Below, piece after piece: positions 9,507-17,628 of a stretch of 50,013 nt of DNA. The notes beneath the pieces were generated by a model that was not told the DNA's origin, ran no database searches, and saw only the letters and a program-made list of their open reading frames with translations. The DNA lies in the NCBI GenBank assembly GCA_024679565.1, contig JAIBDD010000021.1, positions 1 to 50,013 of the forward strand, in the 5' to 3' direction. The stretch is from Bacteroidota bacterium (GTDB lineage: Bacteria; Bacteroidota; Bacteroidia; NS11-12g; UBA9320). Both the position numbers and the translations under genes were made by a program. Each line of letters starts with the position of its first letter. Positions within the stretch are counted from its first letter, which is position 1.

Positions 9507-9920
9507 ATGAGCAATCCAAAGTTTCAAGATGTTGCCCATTGCATTGCTTCCTTACCCGATGATGAGCGTATAGTCACTGAATATTTGCGCCAGCTGATTG
9601 TAGAGCATATTCCGAACTGCACAGAAAAACTCTCCTACAACGTTCCGTATTATCACCTGAACAAAAGCATTTGTTTCCTATGGCCCGGTTCAGTCATTTG
9701 GGGCAATAAACGCATGTATGATGGTGTGCGCATGGGCTTCACCAAAGGCCACCTAATTCAAAATGACGTTAACTACTTTAAACAAGGTAAGCGCAAGTAC
9801 ATGTCTATGCGCGATTTTAAAACAGTAGCAGACATCGACATCGATCTCGTAAAAATGTATCTTTTTAAAGCCATAGAAATTGACGAAAAATTAGCGACCA
9901 AGGCACTTAAGAAGAAGTAA
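9507..9920 (+). CDS. DUF1801 domain protein
   Basis: A 137-residue soluble protein of the DUF1801 (YdhG-like) family. It has the conserved opening helix VTEYLRQLIVEHIPNCTEKL, the YNVPYYHL strand and the GVRMGFTKGHLI segment. Function is unknown. It begins 22 bp after degP on the same strand. Its last 14 bases overlap the 3' end of the convergent gene at 9907, with no room for a terminator between them. Confidence 0.82.
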   Translation: MSNPKFQDVAHCIASLPDDERIVTEYLRQLIVEHIPNCTEKLSYNVPYYHLNKSICFLWPGSVIWGNKRMYDGVRMGFTKGHLIQNDVNYFKQGKRKYMSMRDFKTVADIDIDLVKMYLFKAIEIDEKLATKALKKK

Positions 9921-10302
9921 GTGCTCCAATTAAAACAAGTAAGGCGGCAATTCGAATCGCTGTTGATTGAATGAACTTATTGATATATGGTTTGGGGTAT
10001 TCATTGTTGACCAAAACTTTATACGACAAATACGCCATATACAACATGGCGAAGGTGAGAACGAAAAAATAAACGCTTAATGCTATCCCTTCAGGGATTA
10101 ACTGCAAGTATAAATTGGCAAAAAAAATGACGACTAACGTTAATATTACTATAGGGTATCGCGACCTTAATGGAGTAAACAAATCCACCAATCCAGCTTT
10201 TTGAGATTGATCTAAGTATTCATTGCCACTTTCTTGGACACGCCTTGATATGATAAACAGTACAAAGACCAAAATCATCAATATCATGAACGTAGACGGC
10301 AT
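9907..10302 (-). CDS. Small integral membrane protein, unknown
   Basis: A 131-residue protein with four predicted hydrophobic segments: MPSTFMILMILVFVLFIISR at the start, then about 48-68, 76-95 and 112-129. A charged loop after the first segment contains QESGNEYLDQSQKAG. I do not recognise the family. It starts five bases after the deacylase gene, making it the third gene of the CBS-amidoligase operon. Its 3' end overlaps the DUF1801 gene. Confidence 0.7.
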   Translation of the reverse strand: MPSTFMILMILVFVLFIISRRVQESGNEYLDQSQKAGLVDLFTPLRSRYPIVILTLVVIFFANLYLQLIPEGIALSVYFFVLTFAMLYMAYLSYKVLVNNEYPKPYINKFIQSTAIRIAALLVLIGALTSS

Positions 10303-10307
10303 GATGT

Positions 10308-11261
10308 TTATACAGATTCAGGTTTTATAATAAAAAATCCATCTTCTCCTTGTGGTTGATAGAGCGGCATAAATATATAACCATCATACGGCGAACAAAT
10401 CGGACCATCTTGATTCGTAGCAAGTTCTTCTCCGGCATGAATCTTTTGAAAGTTTGTGTACCCTTGATGCATTTTGAACTGCTCACCAGATTTAATCTTA
10501 TAACGACTTATAATTCTGAAATGATTATTCCGTGTTACAAGTTCCTCTTCTAAAACGTCGTAGTGCTGCTTTATAAAATCAGGGTCTAAATCTGGACAAA
10601 TACCGGTTTCATGCAAGCACAACCATATAAAACTTTCATGTTTCATAAGTGACTGCGTACTTTTATGCTGACCCGCTTCATACGCCAATCCGATGTGGCC
10701 TAAATCGTTGATATAAGACAATAACGTTCCGTCTAAAAATCCAGTTAATCCACTGATTATAGGCATAGGAAAAGCATTTGTAAAACCTAGGCTTGGATCC
10801 GTTTTATTGGTAACGATAAAGGGTATGGTTGGGCTTGATGTGGTATGTAAATCAATCACATATACTTTACCCTTAGACGCGTCAAGAATATTTTTGAACT
10901 CTCTATACACCTCAGCCAATTCTGCATATTCGGTATGGCGTGTGTCTAACCGACCATAATGCAAATCATCCAAAATATCACGATGCCAAATCCGATTCAT
11001 ATCTTTATAGATATATCGCTGATTTAACCGTGTTGCTTCCATATTTCCGATTAGTGCAACTGCCCTACCGTTGAACTTTGCATTTGTTAATTCCAGGTGT
11101 TTAAACACCTTGTTGAGTGCTCCCACTCCTGCCGTTTCGTTTCCATGGACACCTCCTAAAAACAATACGGTATTTCCTTCGGCGTTACCCAAATCACCTA
11201 AATATCGTGATACTTCCAGTGTTTCGTTGAACACTGGTATGGTAAATCGGGACTCTCGCAT
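10308..11261 (-). CDS. Succinylglutamate desuccinylase/aspartoacylase-family zinc deacylase
   Basis: A 317-residue M14-like metallohydrolase. Zinc ligands are seen in FLGGVHGNETAGVGAL (His39, Glu42) and VIDLHTTSSP (His about 138). KDMNRIWH matches the family's D-x-N-R substrate-carboxylate motif and LAYEAGQH carries the catalytic glutamate. Family members remove acyl groups from amino acids such as N-acetylaspartate or succinylglutamate; more distant ones act on peptides. The C-terminal beta domain (GEELATNQDGPICSPYDGYI) is also typical. It sits six bases downstream of the GCS2-like gene, so the pair may make and cleave the same amide product. This is inferred from gene order. Confidence 0.87.
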   Translation of the reverse strand: MRESRFTIPVFNETLEVSRYLGDLGNAEGNTVLFLGGVHGNETAGVGALNKVFKHLELTNAKFNGRAVALIGNMEATRLNQRYIYKDMNRIWHRDILDDLHYGRLDTRHTEYAELAEVYREFKNILDASKGKVYVIDLHTTSSPTIPFIVTNKTDPSLGFTNAFPMPIISGLTGFLDGTLLSYINDLGHIGLAYEAGQHKSTQSLMKHESFIWLCLHETGICPDLDPDFIKQHYDVLEEELVTRNNHFRIISRYKIKSGEQFKMHQGYTNFQKIHAGEELATNQDGPICSPYDGYIFMPLYQPQGEDGFFIIKPESV

Positions 11262-11267
11262 AGACTA

Positions 11268-13163
11268 TTAGTCGCTAATCTTGTTTGTTATTTTTAAAAC
11301 TTGGATGATATCGCTTTCCGTAACAATGCCTAACAACCTATTTGAGCCGTCAACTACGGGTAAAGCATCCACTCGGTTATCAGCCATCAAATTTACGGCT
11401 TGTTTTGAACTTGCAGTAGATGATATTGTTGGAAAATTAGTTAACATAATATCTTTAACTGCTTGCTCTTCCGATTCCTTTTTATCAGCTAAAAAGTGAA
11501 TAATGGCATGCGAATCGATTATCCCAACTAACTCATTATCATCATTTTCCACCGGTACGTGGCGGATATTTTGCCAGTTCATTACGTTTACAACAAGATC
11601 AATTGAGTCATCTTCGGATACCGTAAATAGGTCAGTTTCCATAATCTCATTCACTGTTTTAAACTCTTTGTGTTTATTCTGCTCCTTTACATTAATATTT
11701 TTCCATGTATGGACCGGATTACCAGTGCGCTGATTCTCCAACATTTTTTTAGTCAGATTGATACACGCTTCATTCGGTGTACTTCCTTTCAACAATTCAC
11801 TATAGTTTTTTGTCATCCATCTTGCCCCAGTCACTTTCTTTCTCAACCGGTTTTCGATTACAGACATGTATTTCGTCACATCAGCGCTATTCACATTCAT
11901 CTTGTCTAAACCCGAATAAGCTAAATCCAACAACTCTTTTTCAAGTAACCTGCGGGCTGGTATAATTTTACCAAACCAATTCAGGTTGCTTTCCATCCCA
12001 CTTCTTGCGGCATTGTAGAAGTTGTATCGCACATCATCAAAAGGCATTTTCCCGGATAAATCTTTGTATTTATCAGGCATGCCTACCATTAATCCAAGCC
12101 AAAAAGCAGACGTGGCCATTTCGTCTAACACGGTTGGTCCACTAGGGATGTACCTATTTTCTATCCGCAAATGGGGCTTTCCTCCACCAACGCCATAACA
12201 AGGCCTATTCCATTTGTATACTGTACCGTTATGTAGATTTAACGCCGAAAGAGATGGAGCCTTTCCTTGTTTCACCATTTCTAAAGCATCTTCTTCAATG
12301 TCAACGTGAAACAATGAACTAAATCGAGACACATTGTCTTTGTAAAGGTCTGTTACCGAGCCCTTTACCCATTTGTTACCAAAAGAAACCCGTGGCTCTT
12401 TATTACGCACATTGTTAATTGTGTTTCTGGTGTTCACACTTTGCTGGAAGAGGGCAATTCGTGTTTCGCTCCACAACCTTTTCCCCATCAAAAGAGGAGA
12501 GTTAGCGGCAACAGCCAATATCGGGCCTGCAATAAGCTGCGACCAGTTGTATTGATCAACGAAATCATCCGGATCAATCTGTAAATGAACTTGAAAACTT
12601 GTGTTACAGGCTTCAAATAGGATATTCGGATGCTGCGTAACCAATTCGTCCCGACCAGATAAATTGAGCTCAAAATCCGTTTTTCGTTCTGCTCGTATCA
12701 CGTCATTTAATGATTGATATCGGGCATTGGGTGTCATTTGTTCAAAATGCAAATGTTCTTGCCCTAGTGTTGGGGCAATTCCAGTAAGTAATATATTGGT
12801 CTTTAGTTTCTCTGCAGCTTGCTCTCCTTTGGTTAACAAGGTAGACAATTGAGTTTCCATGCGCTCGAAGCAGTCCTTTTTGAAATCAAATGGGTCCAGG
12901 TTTATTTCTAAATTAAATCGAGCAATTTCAGTAGTATAATGGTCGTCCTTAATCATATTAAGCAACTCCATATTGTTGAGGGCAGGCTTTAAATCGCTGT
13001 CTAATAACACCAATTCTTGCTCTGCTCCAATTCTACTTGTATTCCTTTCAATCATGTTGTGTTCCAACATGTAATCCAACGCCTTTATCTCATTCAACAA
13101 CTGTTTTGTGAATGCTCTTTTTTGATTTGAATCCGAAAATTGCGTTACCGCCTGTACCCCCAT
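11268..13163 (-). CDS. GCS2-like carboxylate-amine ligase fused to two CBS domains
   Basis: A 631-residue fusion. Residues about 1-490 form a glutamate-cysteine ligase type 2-like catalytic domain: RIGAEQELVLLD contains the metal-binding Glu pair, FNLEINLDPFD follows, and FQVHLQI and GGGKPHLRIENRYIPSGPT are typical core motifs. Residues about 500-630 hold a CBS pair (VNEIMETDLFTVSEDDS and VKDIMLTNFPTISSTAS, each ending GIIDSHAII or GIVTESDII). CBS pairs bind adenylates and regulate enzymes, so activity may respond to energy state. Because an amino-acid deacylase follows directly, I infer synthesis of a gamma-glutamyl or other amide metabolite. No ATP-grasp partner lies within the window. Plain glutathione synthesis is the main alternative. 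Confidence 0.85.
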   Translation of the reverse strand: MGVQAVTQFSDSNQKRAFTKQLLNEIKALDYMLEHNMIERNTSRIGAEQELVLLDSDLKPALNNMELLNMIKDDHYTTEIARFNLEINLDPFDFKKDCFERMETQLSTLLTKGEQAAEKLKTNILLTGIAPTLGQEHLHFEQMTPNARYQSLNDVIRAERKTDFELNLSGRDELVTQHPNILFEACNTSFQVHLQIDPDDFVDQYNWSQLIAGPILAVAANSPLLMGKRLWSETRIALFQQSVNTRNTINNVRNKEPRVSFGNKWVKGSVTDLYKDNVSRFSSLFHVDIEEDALEMVKQGKAPSLSALNLHNGTVYKWNRPCYGVGGGKPHLRIENRYIPSGPTVLDEMATSAFWLGLMVGMPDKYKDLSGKMPFDDVRYNFYNAARSGMESNLNWFGKIIPARRLLEKELLDLAYSGLDKMNVNSADVTKYMSVIENRLRKKVTGARWMTKNYSELLKGSTPNEACINLTKKMLENQRTGNPVHTWKNINVKEQNKHKEFKTVNEIMETDLFTVSEDDSIDLVVNVMNWQNIRHVPVENDDNELVGIIDSHAIIHFLADKKESEEQAVKDIMLTNFPTISSTASSKQAVNLMADNRVDALPVVDGSNRLLGIVTESDIIQVLKITNKISD

Positions 13164-13185
13164 TAACTTTTGTATTTATTTAACC

Positions 13186-13193
13186 CAAATTTA
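13186..13193 (-). promoter_or_regulatory. -7 promoter element TAAATTTG for the amidoligase operon
   Basis: An exact TAnnTTTG on the minus strand in the 36-bp gap between the propeller gene and the GCS2-CBS gene, 22 bases upstream of the ATG. It implies that the amidoligase operon is transcribed separately from the genes upstream. Confidence 0.5.
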
Positions 13194-13199
13194 AACATT

Positions 13200-16100
13200 T
13201 TACTCATCCACCTTGATGTACTCCAATCTACGCGATAGTATCATTTTGTTAAGTTCTTTCAACCGATCATCTTTAACTATCTGATATTGCTCTAAGTAAT
13301 TGTCAATTTGTGACATGAGTTCATTCTTCACTTCAATAGCCTGTTGTGTTGGACCAAAATGGCCCATACGCACCAATGAATTTAAATGCGCCAATTTGTT
13401 ATTCAACTTAATAGGGAAATTGATTGGATCTTGATTACTTCTGTTTTTTGTTTGATACAGGGCGTTATGAATGAAGCTCAATGTCTTTAACATCGAATCA
13501 ATTTCACCTATAATGGTATCCTTTTCAGATAAATTATACGCCTTTTTAAACTTTTTTAGCCTTGTTGAAAGCTGTTCAATTTCTTCTAAAACCTGATGAG
13601 TTTCATCAATTTTAGCAATCACCTCCGTTAAGAAATCAAACTGCTCATTATAATCCGAAGTTGTCGCTTTTGAATTGGGGTTTTGCCATACGTTAAAACT
13701 GACCGAATCTGTTTGTCCATTCAAAGTCGTTCGAAACCAATATTTACCGGGCTTTGCTCTTGGGCCAGCTGTTGTTGCCCACCATAGAATCATACCTTTT
13801 GGTCTTTTGGCTCCAGGATAGTTCATGTTCCAATGTTTATAGTTGACGCCTTTTATTGGGGTATAATCGATTGTGTCAGAACCAAACTTTCTATTGCTAT
13901 AGGTTTGAATGCTTTTGCCGGAAGCGTCCATTATATCCAAGAAGAACGTGTCTTTTTTGGTCAGACTGTCTTTCAAGTAATAAAATATCGAGGTCTTATT
14001 GCGGCTTGTCAATGGCGCACTTTCACTTCCTATTATTTGTAACGGCTGATCTATGATTTGTTTTTTCGCGATACGCACCGCATCAAGATGGTCTATAATC
14101 CAAAAACCACGGCCCTGAGTAGCAATTACCAAGTCATTGCCTGTTTGCACCATATCGGTTATAGGAACTATTGGTAAGTTCAACTGAAATGACTGCCAAT
14201 GCGCTCCGGCATCGTAACTGATATAGATACCTCTTTCCGTTCCAGCATAAAGAATGTTTTGGTGTTTGGTATCCACCCTTACCGTCCTTACAAAATGCTC
14301 AGCGGGTATCCCATTTATAATGGGAACCGCTTTATTACCGTAATCAGAAATCTTAATAATCATTGGCCTGTTGTCGCCCAGTTTATAGCTGGTCGCCACT
14401 ATGTAAGCTTGGCCTTTGGTGTGTACGTCTACCTCAATAGAATTAATCATCGTCCATTTAGGCAACCATTTCGGAGTAATGTTACGCCACTCTTTGCCTC
14501 CATCCCTTGTTATATGCAGCAAGCCATCGTCTGACCCCACCCAAATCACATCTCTTTCGTTCGAAGCCTCTACTGCAGAAAATATGGTGCAATAGTATTC
14601 CACGCCAGTGTTATCTTGAGTAATTGGCCCACCACTTGACGTTAATTTGTTTGAGTCATTACGGGTTAAATCAGGACTAATAATCTGCCAACTATCACCA
14701 CCATTATAACTGACATGTAAATGATTAGAAGCAGAATACAGTTTAGTTGAATCGTGCGGACTAAAAAACACCGGAAAATTCCACTGAAAACGATATTTCA
14801 TACCTTCTGCCCCATATCCCATGGGGTTATCAGGCCACACATTAATCGCTCGTGAATCCTTTGTTTGGTGATTATACATCGTTAAATACCCACCATAACT
14901 TCCAGCATAAACCACATCGTCATTGGTCGGATCTATGGCTATGTGAGCACTCTCTCCACCAGCCGTGCTTTCCCATTTTCCAGTAACATGATCAACACGC
15001 ATAGTTGAATTGTCTTGCTGAGCACCATATATACGATACGGTACGTGTTGGTCGACAGATACGCGATAGAATTGCTCTGTTGGTTGATTCATGTACGTCG
15101 ACCAATTTAAACCTGCATTATAGGAAACTTGTCCTCCCCCATCATTTCCCGTAATCATTCTGTCTGCATTATTGGGATCTATCCATAAATCATGATGGTC
15201 TACATGGGGTGTGCGCATGGCTTTAAACGTTCTGCCACCATCTGTAGATTTTTGAAAACGTACGTTCATGATATATAGGGTTTGTGCATCTTTTGTATCA
15301 CAATAAACCCTCGAAAAATACCAGGCACGCTGCCGAATCTTTCCTTCTTTGTTCACATTTTTCCATGTTTCACCACCATCAACACTTTTAAACAAACCTC
15401 CATTGGTCCCATGTTCGACACTCGCAAATAGCAGGTTCTTTTGCACCCCAGATGCAGACACCGTCACTTTACCGATAATACCTTTTGGCAAGCCAGGTTT
15501 AGACATCAGGTTAACCCATGTTTTCCCACCATCTTTGCTCTTCCACAAACCAGAGCCTTCTCCTCCGCTAGAAAAATCATGTGGTGATCGTCGTACTTGC
15601 CAAGTTGTGGCATACACGTTTCGATGATTTAATGGATCAATTATAACCTCATTACAACCTACACTATCCGAGTGATAGATTATTTGGTTCCAAGTGGTAC
15701 CACCATCTTCAGATTTATATAAACCACGTTCCTCAGAGTCTTTGTATAAATCACCCAGAACAGCTGCAAATACGATATCAGGATCTTTTGGGTGAACTGC
15801 AAGTCGTGTTATATGCCTGCCTTGATCAAGTCCTATGTGTTCCCATGTAATACCGGCATCTAAACTTTTCCAAACACCATATCCAAACGAAACGTTACCC
15901 CGAAGGCTTTCTTCACCCATGCCCACATAAATAACGTTATCATCAGAAGGAGCAATTGTGATACTCCCCACACTTCCTCCAAAGAATTTGTCACTTATAT
16001 TACTCCACGAGTTTCCTCCATTAGTCGTTTTCCAAACACCACCACCGGTAGTGCCCATATAAAACAAATTCTTGTCGTTTAAATCACCTACCACTGCTGT

Positions 16101-16235
16101 AGATCGTCCACCACGACTGGGACCAATACTTCGATACTTCAAATTACTGAAGTAAGCTGTATCTACTTGTGACCAACTTTGGAGTGTCGTAAAAAGACAA
16201 AGTGATAGTGTTATTATTCGCTTAAAAATGTACAT
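13200..16235 (-). CDS. Secreted VPS10/sortilin-like Asp-box propeller protein
   Basis: A 1011-residue exported protein with a signal peptide (MYIFKRIITLSLCLFTTLQSWSQ). It has a long series of Asp-box hairpins in the first 700 residues: SLDAGITW, SEDGGTTW, SKDGGKTW, SVDGGETW, STDGGRTF, SYNGGDSW, TRDGGKEW and SYDAGAHW. Such repeats build large beta-propellers, as in sortilin and sialidases; automatic annotation often calls this family a glycosyl hydrolase without proof. The N-terminal GPSRGGRSTAVVGD and IGSIT-like blades are standard. The C-terminal 150 residues are helical with a coiled coil. No T9SS sorting domain is visible. The start overlaps the 3' end of maf by 22 bases, so the two are probably co-transcribed. 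Confidence 0.9.
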   Translation of the reverse strand: MYIFKRIITLSLCLFTTLQSWSQVDTAYFSNLKYRSIGPSRGGRSTAVVGDLNDKNLFYMGTTGGGVWKTTNGGNSWSNISDKFFGGSVGSITIAPSDDNVIYVGMGEESLRGNVSFGYGVWKSLDAGITWEHIGLDQGRHITRLAVHPKDPDIVFAAVLGDLYKDSEERGLYKSEDGGTTWNQIIYHSDSVGCNEVIIDPLNHRNVYATTWQVRRSPHDFSSGGEGSGLWKSKDGGKTWVNLMSKPGLPKGIIGKVTVSASGVQKNLLFASVEHGTNGGLFKSVDGGETWKNVNKEGKIRQRAWYFSRVYCDTKDAQTLYIMNVRFQKSTDGGRTFKAMRTPHVDHHDLWIDPNNADRMITGNDGGGQVSYNAGLNWSTYMNQPTEQFYRVSVDQHVPYRIYGAQQDNSTMRVDHVTGKWESTAGGESAHIAIDPTNDDVVYAGSYGGYLTMYNHQTKDSRAINVWPDNPMGYGAEGMKYRFQWNFPVFFSPHDSTKLYSASNHLHVSYNGGDSWQIISPDLTRNDSNKLTSSGGPITQDNTGVEYYCTIFSAVEASNERDVIWVGSDDGLLHITRDGGKEWRNITPKWLPKWTMINSIEVDVHTKGQAYIVATSYKLGDNRPMIIKISDYGNKAVPIINGIPAEHFVRTVRVDTKHQNILYAGTERGIYISYDAGAHWQSFQLNLPIVPITDMVQTGNDLVIATQGRGFWIIDHLDAVRIAKKQIIDQPLQIIGSESAPLTSRNKTSIFYYLKDSLTKKDTFFLDIMDASGKSIQTYSNRKFGSDTIDYTPIKGVNYKHWNMNYPGAKRPKGMILWWATTAGPRAKPGKYWFRTTLNGQTDSVSFNVWQNPNSKATTSDYNEQFDFLTEVIAKIDETHQVLEEIEQLSTRLKKFKKAYNLSEKDTIIGEIDSMLKTLSFIHNALYQTKNRSNQDPINFPIKLNNKLAHLNSLVRMGHFGPTQQAIEVKNELMSQIDNYLEQYQIVKDDRLKELNKMILSRRLEYIKVDE

Positions 16236-16798
16236 AATTCTGTGTATAGTTTATGGATAGGCAAGCCCATCACATTGTAATAGCAACCATTGATACTTGA
16301 TATACCAATCATGCCAATCCATTCCTGAATACCATATCCTCCCGCTTTATCAAAAGGCTTATACGTATTGATGTAATATTCAATCTCTTCATCGGTTAAG
16401 GGCTTAAAAGTAACTTCGGTTTCTACATAGAAACTGGCTGATTTTTCTTCTGTTCTCAAACAGACACCAGTATTCACGATGTGCGAATTACCTGACAATT
16501 TAGATAACATGACCTGCGCCTCTTTTGCATCTGCTGGTTTATTAAGAATTTCGTTACCACATAACACCGTTGTGTCTGACGTAATAAGAAGCTTTTTGTG
16601 TAAACGACCACTAAAAGCAGAAGATTTTTTATTGGCTAAAAACACCGCAACCTCTGAGACAGGAATGTCGGAACCAAAAGACTCGTCAGCATCGATGGTA
16701 AAGGTTTCAAACTCCACATCCATTTGGGCTAATAAGGCCTTCCTTCGTGGAGATTTTGAACCGAGGATTAAAGAGATTTCGTTTAATCGAGGAATCAT
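16214..16798 (-). CDS. maf: Maf family nucleoside triphosphate pyrophosphatase
   Basis: Maf proteins hydrolyse non-canonical or modified NTPs (dTTP, UTP and similar) to monophosphates. The 194-residue product opens with LILGSKSPRRKALLAQM, the P-loop-like SxSPRR motif. It continues with ITSDTTVLCGNEILNKPAD (catalytic Asp in SDT), LSGNSHIVNTGV and DKAGGYGIQEW. The ATG at 16796-16798 is chosen because it puts the motif at the usual distance. A longer reading to 16882 would cross into the divergent exonuclease gene and adds an unrelated stretch. It overlaps the propeller gene by 22 bases. Confidence 0.92.
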   Translation of the reverse strand: MIPRLNEISLILGSKSPRRKALLAQMDVEFETFTIDADESFGSDIPVSEVAVFLANKKSSAFSGRLHKKLLITSDTTVLCGNEILNKPADAKEAQVMLSKLSGNSHIVNTGVCLRTEEKSASFYVETEVTFKPLTDEEIEYYINTYKPFDKAGGYGIQEWIGMIGISSINGCYYNVMGLPIHKLYTELCTFLSE

Positions 16799-16857
16799 AT
16801 GCATCAAAACACGACATAATAAATATTTTAAGCAACTAAATTCTAATATTGCACCAT

Positions 16858-17628
16858 ATGCCAATAGAATTAAAAAAGCCATTAGTAATTTTTGATTTGG
16901 AAACTACTGGAATTAATGTATCCAAAGACAGAATTATCGATATATACCTTATTAAGGCCTATCCAGACGGAAAGGAAGAAAATCTATATAAAAGACTTAA
17001 TCCCAGTGTGCCGATTCCGAACGAAACTTCAGAGATTCATGGTATCTACGACCGTGATGTAGTAGGTTGTCCGACGTTTGCTGAAGTGGCGTCCGAGTTA
17101 AACGTGTTTATCGGTGATGCTGATTTTGCGGGTTTTAACTCCAACCGATTTGACTTTCCCCTTTTGGTGGAAGAATTTTACAGAACAGGAATTGACTTTG
17201 ACACCGTTAAACGAAAATTCGTTGATGCACAGCGCATCTTCCATGTAAAAGAACCAAGAAATTTAGCAGCGGCCTATCGGTTTTATTGTGATGAAACCCT
17301 AGAAAATGCACATTCTGCAGAAGCTGATACCAAAGCAACTTGGGAAATAATTAAGGCGCAAGTCGACAAATATTCAGACCTGCCTAGTACCGTTGATGCG
17401 TTACATAGTTTTAGTGGTCAAAATGACCTTGTAGATTTAGCAGGTAGAATAAGAAGAAATAAACAGGGTGAGCCAGCATTTGCTTTTGGTAAGCATAAAG
17501 GAAAAACGGTTGGGCAAGTGTTTAAACAAGAACCTTCGTATTTCGAATGGATGATGAAAGGAGACTTCCCTGAGAACACAAAAAGAGTGATCACAAGGTT
17601 AATGTTGAATTTAAAAACAGGAAAATAA
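16858..17628 (+). CDS. DnaQ-like 3'-5' exonuclease
   Basis: A 256-residue DEDD exonuclease. Exo I is LVIFDLETTGINVSKDRI (Asp-Glu pair near residues 14-16), Exo II is FAGFNSNRFDFPLL, and the late motif HSAEADTKAT supplies the final His/Asp. The C-terminal 60 residues (FAFGKHKGKTVGQVF, SYFEWMMKGDFPENTK) match a small domain often appended to Bacteroidota DnaQ-like proteins. It could be the proofreading subunit or a separate repair/RNA exonuclease; I cannot decide. The ATG at 16858 is preferred over an in-frame TTG nine bases earlier. Stop and start overlap with hutH (TAATG at 17626-17630). Confidence 0.88.
   Translation: MPIELKKPLVIFDLETTGINVSKDRIIDIYLIKAYPDGKEENLYKRLNPSVPIPNETSEIHGIYDRDVVGCPTFAEVASELNVFIGDADFAGFNSNRFDFPLLVEEFYRTGIDFDTVKRKFVDAQRIFHVKEPRNLAAAYRFYCDETLENAHSAEADTKATWEIIKAQVDKYSDLPSTVDALHSFSGQNDLVDLAGRIRRNKQGEPAFAFGKHKGKTVGQVFKQEPSYFEWMMKGDFPENTKRVITRLMLNLKTGK

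Noticed and set aside
10350-12555. Plus-strand open frames opposite the amidoligase operon
   Set aside because: Their translations lack domain features and they lie wholly antisense to well supported genes.
13200-16235. Glycosyl hydrolase annotation for the Asp-box protein
   Set aside because: Asp-boxes are structural and no catalytic residues of a sialidase or other glycosidase could be identified.
16799-16882. Longer start for the Maf gene
   Set aside because: The extra 28 codons encode an unrelated hydrophobic stretch and overlap the divergent exonuclease start; the internal ATG gives the family's normal N-terminus.
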